Shown: positions 58,075 through 64,000 of the stretch, piece after piece
How positions within the stretch are numbered: the stretch's first letter is position 1
How the letters are laid out: each line of letters begins with the position of its first letter
Assembly: GCF_019679475.1 (NCBI RefSeq)
Contig: NZ_JAIEZP010000001.1
Location: 3,286,001-3,350,000 of the forward strand
Direction: 5' to 3'
Length of the DNA: 64,000 nt
Origin: Hyphomonas sediminis
GTDB lineage: Bacteria; Pseudomonadota; Alphaproteobacteria; Caulobacterales; Hyphomonadaceae
The notes under the pieces: model-generated
Database searches by the model: none
The model's input: only the letters and a program-made list of their open reading frames with translations
What the model was told of the DNA's origin: nothing
Program-made: the position numbers and the translations under genes

Positions 58075-61000
58075 CTATTCCACCTTGTCCCAGGCTTTTA
58101 CGGCCAGCGCGTCGCGCGGGGTGATGTCCGGGAAGGCCGGGTCGGCGGTGGCGGGGTCGAAATACTTCCAGCTGCGGCGGCATTTGACGCCGGCCGCCTT
58201 CTCCGGAACGACCCAGATGCCCGGCGCATCGGCCAGCGTGAAGGCGCCTGCCGGGCCTTCGGTGGCCGAAACCAGCTCTGCATCCGACGTGATGAAGATA
58301 TCGGCAGCGCTTTCGCCTTCGAATGCCTCGATCAGCGCCTTGTCGGCGATGAGGACGCGCGGGGACGCCTCCAGCGAGGCACCGATACGCTTCTCGCGGC
58401 GCTCGACTTCCAGCGCGCCGGTGACGACGCGGCGGACGGCGAAGATCTGTTCCCAGCGCTTGCCGAGGCCCGCGTCCAGCCAGCCTTCGGGCGTGGCCGG
58501 GAATTGCAGCAGGTGGACCGACGGGGCGCTGCCTTTGAGGTGGCTTTCGCCGAAGGCCTCATCGGTGGTGAACGGCATGACCGGGGCGAGCCAGGCGAGC
58601 ATCCGCTCGAGGATCGCGGCCATGACCGTGCGCACTGCGCGGCGGCGGTCGCCCGAGGCGGCAGTGGCCGCGTCCCAACCCTTGGCGGTGGCAAAGGACG
58701 GGTCGCAGTAGAGGGAGTCCTTGCGGACATCGAAATAGACGGCCGACAGCTCGACGTTCACGAAGTTGATGAGCAGCGTCATCACGCGCTTGAAGTCGAA
58801 GCTGGAATAGGCCGCGCGGATCTGGCCGTCGAGTTCGGCCAGGCGGTGGAGCATGAAACGCTCCAGGCCGGGCATGGTCGCGGCGCTGACGGCTTCCTCC
58901 GCAGAGAAACCATCGAGCGCGCCGAGCAGGTAGCGCAGCGTATTGCGCAGCTTGCGGTAGGTTTCCACCGTGCCCTTGATGATCTCGTCGGAGATGCGCA
59001 GGTCGTCCATATAGTCGGCAGAGGCCGTCCAGATACGGAGGATCTCGATGCCGTAATCCTTCTGCACCTGCTGAGGCTCGATCGTGTTGCCGATCGACTT
59101 GGACATCTTCTTGCCTTCGGCGTCCACGATGAAGCCGTGGGTGACGACCTTCTTGTAAGGCGCCATGCCGCGCGTGGCGCAGCTTTCCAGCAGAGAGGAC
59201 TGGAACCAGCCGCGATGCTGGTCGGAGCCTTCCATGTAAACGTCGGCCTGGCCGGTGGCGTTGTCGATGATGCCGCGCTTGCGCAGGGCGAAGGCGTGCG
59301 TCGTTCCGCTGTCGAACCACACGTCGAGAACGTCGGTGACCTTCTCCCAGCCTTCAGGCGAGACGCCGGTGCCTTCGAAGAAGTCGGCGTCGGGCGTGGC
59401 GAACCATCCGTCTACGCCGTTTTTCTCGATGGCAGCCTTGATGTTGGCGTTAAGCTTGTCGGCCTGTTCCTTGCTGAGCGCGGCGGTGTGCGGCTCGCCC
59501 TTGGCGTTGACGAACAGGGTGATCGGCACGCCCCAGTTGCGCTGGCGCGAGATCAGCCAGTCCGGGCGGCCTTCGACCATCGCCTGCAGGCGGTTGCGGC
59601 CTGTGGGCGGGAAGAATTCGGTATCGGCAATGCCTTTGAGGGCCAGCTCACGCAGCGTCTTGCCGCCATGCACGGGCTTGTCCATCGCGATGAACCATTG
59701 CGGCGTCGCGCGGCGGATGACCGGGGCTTTCGAGCGCCAGGAGTGGGCATCGCGGATCATGGTGACGCCGCGCGCGAGGAGATTGCCAGACTCGGCCAGC
59801 AGGCGGATCACTTCGTTGTTCGCCTTGCCCGCCTCGCCGCGCTTCTTGCCGGACGTGACAATGATTTCAAGACCCGCGAGCGGGGCCGGCACTTCATCCG
59901 TATACTTCCCATCGGGATCAACGATCTGGCGGATCGCTTGCGTCGTGTGGCCGGAGTTTACCCACACATCGAAGTCGTCCTCACCATGCGCGGGCGCGGT
60001 GTGGACGAAGCCGGTGCCGGCATCATCGGTGACGTGGGAGCCGGCGAGCAGCGGGATGGAGTGACGGAAGAATTTGTCGAACCCAGAAAGCGGGTGCCGG
60101 ATCGCGGGAAGGTCTGCGGGATTGATGTCATCTACGCGTGACCACGCCTTTGCCTTGGCGGCGAGCAGCGCATCTTCTGCGAGTTTGTCGGCGAAGATGA
60201 GTTTGTCTCCCGCCTTCACATAAGGCGCAAATCCGAGTTCTTCCTCAGTGGCTACATCGGTGACTTCATAGAGTCCGTAAGAGACTTCCGGATTGAAGCT
60301 GACAGCCTGGTTGGCAGGAATCGTCCAGGGCGTGGTTGTCCAGATGACAACCGAAGCGTTGGCGTACTTTTCAACGAGTTCGGCAACGACATCAGGCCCA
60401 CCTGGCCCGCGTGTGTATGCGGCAGGAAAATCGACCGGAAACTTCACCCAGATCACCGGCACTTTGCGGTCGTGATATTCCACTTCGGCTTCGGCGAGCG
60501 CGGTGCGCTCGACGGGGCTCCACATGATCGGCTTGGCGCCGCGCACGAGGCCGCCTTTCATCGCCATGTCGAGGAATTCCGAAACGATCATCGCTTCGCT
60601 CTCGAAGGCCATGGTCAGGTAGGGGTCGTTCCATTCGCCTTCGATGCCGAGGGCGCGGAACTCCGCCTTCTGAACACCCACCCAATGCTCCGCATAGGCG
60701 CGGCAGGCGGCGCGGAATTCAGCCGGGGGCACGCTGTCCTTCGGGCGGTTCTTGGAGCGGAATTCCTCTTCCACCTTCCATTCGATCGGCAGGCCGTGAC
60801 AGTCCCAGCCCGGAAGGTAGGAGGCGTCAAAGCCCTGCATCTGGTGGGAGCGGACGATGATGTCCTTGATGATCTTGTTCAGCGCCGTGCCGAGGTGGAT
60901 GTGGCCGTTCGCATAGGGCGGGCCGTCATGCAGGATGAAGGGCTGGCGGCCCTTGGCGTCCGCGCGCAGCTTCTCATAGAGGCTCAGGCCGTCCCAGCGC

Positions 61001-61107
61001 TTGATCCATTCCGGCTCGGCCTTGGGCAGGCCCGCGCGCATGGGAAACTCGGTTTTCGGCAGGAACAGGGTGTCGCGATAATCGCGCTCGGTCGTGGACT
61101 CGGTCAT
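58075..61107 (-). CDS. ileS: Isoleucyl-tRNA synthetase
   Basis: The 1010-residue class I synthetase charges tRNA-Ile. It has the HIGH box in PPYANGHIHLGTAL, the editing domain in the middle, KMSKS in GKKMSKSIGN (about residues 671-680), and an anticodon-binding helical domain. The C-terminal zinc ribbon is reduced: KCRRSWKYF keeps one Cys where enteric enzymes have CxxC pairs. This is common in alphaproteobacteria. The ATG at 61107 is used rather than one at 61143. Confidence 0.97.
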   Translation of the reverse strand: MTESTTERDYRDTLFLPKTEFPMRAGLPKAEPEWIKRWDGLSLYEKLRADAKGRQPFILHDGPPYANGHIHLGTALNKIIKDIIVRSHQMQGFDASYLPGWDCHGLPIEWKVEEEFRSKNRPKDSVPPAEFRAACRAYAEHWVGVQKAEFRALGIEGEWNDPYLTMAFESEAMIVSEFLDMAMKGGLVRGAKPIMWSPVERTALAEAEVEYHDRKVPVIWVKFPVDFPAAYTRGPGGPDVVAELVEKYANASVVIWTTTPWTIPANQAVSFNPEVSYGLYEVTDVATEEELGFAPYVKAGDKLIFADKLAEDALLAAKAKAWSRVDDINPADLPAIRHPLSGFDKFFRHSIPLLAGSHVTDDAGTGFVHTAPAHGEDDFDVWVNSGHTTQAIRQIVDPDGKYTDEVPAPLAGLEIIVTSGKKRGEAGKANNEVIRLLAESGNLLARGVTMIRDAHSWRSKAPVIRRATPQWFIAMDKPVHGGKTLRELALKGIADTEFFPPTGRNRLQAMVEGRPDWLISRQRNWGVPITLFVNAKGEPHTAALSKEQADKLNANIKAAIEKNGVDGWFATPDADFFEGTGVSPEGWEKVTDVLDVWFDSGTTHAFALRKRGIIDNATGQADVYMEGSDQHRGWFQSSLLESCATRGMAPYKKVVTHGFIVDAEGKKMSKSIGNTIEPQQVQKDYGIEILRIWTASADYMDDLRISDEIIKGTVETYRKLRNTLRYLLGALDGFSAEEAVSAATMPGLERFMLHRLAELDGQIRAAYSSFDFKRVMTLLINFVNVELSAVYFDVRKDSLYCDPSFATAKGWDAATAASGDRRRAVRTVMAAILERMLAWLAPVMPFTTDEAFGESHLKGSAPSVHLLQFPATPEGWLDAGLGKRWEQIFAVRRVVTGALEVERREKRIGASLEASPRVLIADKALIEAFEGESAADIFITSDAELVSATEGPAGAFTLADAPGIWVVPEKAAGVKCRRSWKYFDPATADPAFPDITPRDALAVKAWDKVE

Positions 61108-61174
61108 GATGTCTGGTCGATCAGATGGGGGCAGCGAAGGCACCGGTTGAAATCATTGGGGCAAACGAACTTTA

Positions 61175-61214
61175 CCCGGCCACCGCTGAAACAAGGGTTC
61201 AGACGGCGGCCGGG
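61175..61214. other. Hairpin between YbjN gene and ileS
   Basis: CCCGGCCACCGCTGAA (61175-61190) is nearly complementary to TTCAGACGGCGGCCGGG (61198-61214), giving a stem of about 15 bp with a 7-base loop. It lies in the 202-bp gap upstream of ileS. No T-run follows on the minus strand, and I see no T-box features, so it may be a weak terminator or a leader structure. Confidence 0.45.
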
Positions 61215-61309
61215 CCGCTAATTCGTATGATTTTGCGGGCCCGTGCCTGTTTCATGGTCCGGGCGGTTAGCATGAACGGGCGGGGCCTGTCACCCCTGCC
61301 CGGCGGCGC

Positions 61310-61879
61310 TTACCATTCCTCGTCGTCATAGTTTGCGGGATCATAGTCGCCGACTTCCCAGATGTAATCGGCAACCGAGCGGGCAATCGCCTTCGCATTG
61401 GTCAGGTTATCGGTGATGTTCTGCATGTTCATGCCGCCATCGAGGATAACGTAGCGGCTGATGATCAGGGTCGAATCCGTGGTGCCGATGGTGCCCGAGG
61501 CGCTGACCGAGGTGGCCGACCAGTTGAGGTTGGCCGTGTTCAGCTTCTCATACGAGACCATCTCGTCGCCATCATAGCGGATCTCGATCTGGACGCCGAG
61601 GCAGCCGGGGCGGATCTCGTTTTCACAGACCGTGCCGATCACATGATAGATCAGGCCATCATCGGCGCTCGTCGCCTCGACCGAGACATCGCCGTTTTCG
61701 CCGATTGAGGAGATGGTGTCGCCGAGGTTCACGACCACGGCCTTCAGGTCTTCCAGGAAGACCGAGCGGACGAGCCGGTCCGAACGGGCCAGCGAGGTGT
61801 CTGCGGTAAAGTCGCCCTGCGCCAGAGCCGGCGCGGCAACCGCCATGGAAAGAGCAAGTGAAGCAAGTATCCGGCGCAT
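61310..61879 (-). CDS. YbjN domain protein, secreted
   Basis: The 189-residue protein has a signal peptide (SLALSMAVAAPALA). The YbjN-like domain shows VFLEDLKAVVVNLGDTIS, EIRYDGDEMVSYEKLNTANLNW and LIISRYVILDGGMNMQNITDNLTNAKAIA, in which the WN/NxW and LDGG(M/V)...N pattern is typical. It ends in an acidic DPANYDDEEW tail. Function is unknown. Its place between ribF and ileS interrupts the usual ribF-ileS adjacency. Confidence 0.85.
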   Translation of the reverse strand: MRRILASLALSMAVAAPALAQGDFTADTSLARSDRLVRSVFLEDLKAVVVNLGDTISSIGENGDVSVEATSADDGLIYHVIGTVCENEIRPGCLGVQIEIRYDGDEMVSYEKLNTANLNWSATSVSASGTIGTTDSTLIISRYVILDGGMNMQNITDNLTNAKAIARSVADYIWEVGDYDPANYDDEEW

Positions 61880-62028
61880 GATGTCCTCCTTGAAGCGTCC
61901 CGTTCAACACGATCGCTGCGCCTATTTGCAGCCCGTGTGAAGCCCCAAGCGTCGATGCGAATTACGGAAATTTTATGGTGCATCCGGGGGTTGCTTGTGG
62001 CGCCGCCGAAGCGAGCAGAAACCGGGCC

Positions 62029-62955
62029 TCAGCGCCGCGCAGCCAGGATGTCCTTTGCCTGGGCGGTGTCGCGGTGCATCTGCTCGATCATCGCGTCCAG
62101 CGACGGGAATTTCAGCTCCGGGCGCAGATAGGTGATCAGCTGCACCTCGACACGCTGGCCGTAAATCTCGCGGTCAAAGTCGAAGATGAAGGTTTCCAGC
62201 AGCGGATCGCGCAGGCCGGTGGTCGGCGTGCGGCCGAAATTGGCCACCCCGTCACGCCAGTTGTCTTCGCCTTCAATCCGCAGGCGCACGGCATAAACGC
62301 CGTATTTGGGATGGATCAGGTCGCCCAGCGCCATGTTCGCGGTCGGGAAACCAAACTTCCGGCCGTTCTTTTCGCCCGGCTCGACAATGCCATCTGCCAC
62401 CCAGGGCTGGCCCAGCATGTCTGCGGCCAGGCCCGGTTCACCGGCGACCAGCGCCTGGCGGATCGCGGTGGACGAGGCCTTGACGCCCTGCGCGGCGATT
62501 TCCTCGACGATGGTAACACCGAAGCCGAGCGCTCGGCCAAGGCTGGCGAGGCGCTGGGCATGGCCCATGCGGCCACGGCCAAAGCGGTAGTCGAAGCCGA
62601 CCGAGACATGCGAAACGCCGAGCCCGTCGACCAGCACATGACGGACGAAGCCTTCATCCGTCATGGCGGCCATTTCGCCATTGAACGGCAACTCGAACAC
62701 ATCATCGGCGCCGGCGGCGAGGATCATGGAATTACGGCGTTCGGGCCGCAGGATGCGGAATGGCGGGTCGCCAGGGCGGAAATAGGCGCGCGGCGGCGGC
62801 TCGAAGGTCGCCACCGAGAACTTTCCATGCCCGGCATTGCGGGCGGCCTCCATCACGGCGCGGTGGCCGGCATGAAGACCGTCAAAATTGCCGAGCGCAA
62901 CCGATGCGCCCCGCGCCGCGGCGGGAAGCCCGCGATATTCCGCATAAACGGCCAT
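62029..62955 (-). CDS. ribF: Bifunctional riboflavin kinase/FMN adenylyltransferase
   Basis: The 308-residue enzyme makes FMN and then FAD. The N-terminal nucleotidyltransferase has ALGNFDGLHAGHRAVM and SSTAIRQALVAG; the C-terminal kinase has RKFGFPTANMAL and the ETFIFDFDREIYGQRVEVQLITYLRPELKFPSLDAM block. No FMN riboswitch is seen upstream. It shares one base with the MaoC gene stop (TAATG) and is followed by the YbjN and ileS genes. Confidence 0.96.
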   Translation of the reverse strand: MAVYAEYRGLPAAARGASVALGNFDGLHAGHRAVMEAARNAGHGKFSVATFEPPPRAYFRPGDPPFRILRPERRNSMILAAGADDVFELPFNGEMAAMTDEGFVRHVLVDGLGVSHVSVGFDYRFGRGRMGHAQRLASLGRALGFGVTIVEEIAAQGVKASSTAIRQALVAGEPGLAADMLGQPWVADGIVEPGEKNGRKFGFPTANMALGDLIHPKYGVYAVRLRIEGEDNWRDGVANFGRTPTTGLRDPLLETFIFDFDREIYGQRVEVQLITYLRPELKFPSLDAMIEQMHRDTAQAKDILAARR

Positions 62956-63386
62956 TACTTCTCCCGGCTGGGCGCCACGACGTCAGCTTCCCCGGTGATG
63001 ACGCGCTTGCCCTCGACAATACACTCGACCTTCAGCGTCACGCGGTTGCCGCGGTCCTGCTTCTCGGCCACCTCGGCGCGCACGGTCACCGTGTCGCCGA
63101 TATGGACCGGGCGCTTGAAGCGCATCGACAGGCCCACAAAGATCGCGCCGGGGCCCGGCAGGTTGTTGCCGAGGATGCCGGAGATATAGCTCGCCGTCAG
63201 CGCGCCATGGGCGATCCGCTTGCCGAAGATGGTCTTGGCCGCGAACTCGTCCGACATGTGCAGCGGATTATAGTCGCCGGAAACCTCGGCGAAGCGCTGG
63301 ATGTCGTTCTCCGTGATCGTGTGCACGGTCTCGTGCGACTGGCCGATCTGGAGGTCTTCATACTTGTAACCGTCAAACTGGGTCAT
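62955..63386 (-). CDS. MaoC family (R)-specific enoyl-CoA hydratase-like dehydratase
   Basis: The 143-residue hot-dog-fold protein has the hydratase signature SGDYNPLHMSDEFAA, with the catalytic Asp and His, and GKRIAHGALTASYISGILG. Family members hydrate trans-2-enoyl-CoA to (R)-3-hydroxyacyl-CoA, as in PHA monomer supply. The ATG at 63386 is preferred over one at 63449. It is coupled to ribF and follows the HAD gene by about 100 bp. Confidence 0.9.
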   Translation of the reverse strand: MTQFDGYKYEDLQIGQSHETVHTITENDIQRFAEVSGDYNPLHMSDEFAAKTIFGKRIAHGALTASYISGILGNNLPGPGAIFVGLSMRFKRPVHIGDTVTVRAEVAEKQDRGNRVTLKVECIVEGKRVITGEADVVAPSREK

Positions 63387-63489
63387 GCAGCCGGGTTTCT
63401 CCCTGATTCCTGTCTGAATTCCGTTACACGGGGCCGCGCAATCCGTCACCCCCGCTCGCCTGTCAGGCGGGCTGGGGCGGGCCGGCTGC

Positions 63490-64000
63490 CTACCATCTGA
63501 GCCCTGTCATCGCGTAAGTTGCCTCTTCACCGTAATCTGCAAGCAGATCGGTCACTTCCGCCTGGAAATTTGCGCCATGCTGCTTGAGGCCGGTGCCGAC
63601 ATAAAGGCTGTGGAAACCGTGGGTGCGGGCGCCGCGCACATCGGTCGCCGGGCTGTCGCCAATGCAGAGCACATTCTTCGGCGGCGCGCCCATCTGGGCC
63701 ACGCGCTCCAGCGCCAGGTGATAGATCGGCGAATAGGGCTTGCCGGGATAGATCACCTTGCCGCCCAGATCCTCATACACATCCGCCAGCGCCCCGGCGC
63801 ACCAGTAGAGCTGGCCGCCCACGCGCACCTGCTTGTCCGGATTGGCGCACAGCATTGGCAGGCCGCGCTGGACCGCGCCGCGCAGCTCCTCGCGGTATTG
63901 TTCGGGCTGGTCGTTCTCCATGTCCCGCAGGCCGATACACAGCAGAAGGTCTGCCTTCTCGCTGTCCTCGAATTTCAGGCCGAGGCCTTCATACAGGAAC
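63490..64000 (-). CDS. TIGR01459-type HAD hydrolase, C-terminal part (runs off right edge)
   Basis: The last 170 codons of a gene that begins beyond the window. GLPMLCANPDKQV, YEDLGGKVIYPGKPYSPIYHLAL and VLCIGDSPATDVRGARTHGFHSLYVGTGL match NagD-like HAD phosphatases (class IIA) of the TIGR01459 group, with the motif IV GDSxxTD intact. The nucleophile Asp would be in the missing N-terminal part. It is first in the minus-strand run toward MaoC, ribF and ileS. Confidence 0.85.
   Translation of the reverse strand, partial: FLYEGLGLKFEDSEKADLLLCIGLRDMENDQPEQYREELRGAVQRGLPMLCANPDKQVRVGGQLYWCAGALADVYEDLGGKVIYPGKPYSPIYHLALERVAQMGAPPKNVLCIGDSPATDVRGARTHGFHSLYVGTGLKQHGANFQAEVTDLLADYGEEATYAMTGLRW

Noticed and set aside
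58140-58180. Degenerate C-terminal zinc ribbon of IleS as a sign of damage
   Set aside because: The CxRSW form with missing cysteines is usual in alphaproteobacterial IleS, so it is a clade trait.
58057-60141. A 694-codon plus-strand frame opposite ileS
   Set aside because: Shadow of ileS, rich in Arg, Gly and Asp, with no start signal and no recognisable domain.
1-64000. tRNA, rRNA, tmRNA, CRISPR arrays and insertion sequences
   Set aside because: A read-through by eye of both strands found no tRNA T-loop with matching stems, no regular spaced repeats and no transposase. A covariance-model scan would be needed to exclude a tRNA fully.

Overview
The window is 64 kb of GC-rich, gene-dense bacterial chromosome with no sign of phage, insertion sequences, rRNA, CRISPR or plasmid functions. 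Gene content and order point to an alphaproteobacterium, most like the Hyphomonadaceae (Hyphomonas and relatives). The clues are the run rpoZ-rsh-pyrE-pdxJ-acpS-rnc-era-recO, a metal-site-poor (Mg-type) HemB, a Bpt leucyltransferase, a BamF-type lipoprotein (DUF3035), a short NrdA, and an SRP RNA of alphaproteobacterial type. The taxonomic call is an inference from recognised protein families, not from a database search.

Layout. 1-9.4 kb: mixed metabolic genes, namely a globin-like fragment, an SDR, a GDPD phosphodiesterase, an isobutyryl-CoA-type acyl-CoA dehydrogenase, GNAT, hemB, an FKBP/SlyD-type isomerase, and a minus-strand run of HIBADH-like, DUF389 and DUF1801 genes. 8.7-14.8 kb: a short MotB-like protein, bpt, and a four-gene operon for a 2-oxoacid-type TRAP transporter plus a PLP aminotransferase. 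14.8-23.8 kb: envelope and regulatory genes (lipoprotein, LemA, VIT transporter, APC-like permease, a divergent ArsR/SRPBCC pair with a clear operator, sirtuin, parC, extensin-like). 23.9-30.7 kb: the conserved eight-gene minus-strand operon rpoZ to recO, with a good promoter in front of rpoZ. It lacks lepB, which usually sits between acpS and rnc.

30.8-42.2 kb: a NYN nuclease, a short MprF-like lysyltransferase divergent from a DUF1345 protein with a palindrome between them, an outer-membrane lipoprotein, nrdA with NrdR boxes, a YiiX-type hydrolase, the SRP RNA with its own promoter, an S9 peptidase and a ThDP enzyme. 42.4-50.4 kb: a feruloyl-CoA-synthetase-like ligase, an M20 peptidase, an HD protein coupled to dihydroorotase, bioY, and an overlapping ygfZ-tag-lipoprotein-lipoprotein set. 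50.6-53.7 kb: a PA3286-like KAS III, a hidden 49-residue membrane protein, and an HD hydrolase coupled to a NadQ/NrtR-type NAD regulator. 54.0-64.0 kb: one long minus-strand cluster (HAD phosphatase, MaoC, ribF, YbjN, ileS, lspA, bamF-like, two M16 genes) that links cofactor supply, translation, lipoprotein maturation and periplasmic proteolysis.

No large undescribed system stands out. The best leads are small: tandem paralogous cysteine-pair lipoproteins, the 49-residue membrane protein, the HD/NAD-regulator pair, the TRAP-aminotransferase coupling, two dispersed repeat families, and several palindromic operators.
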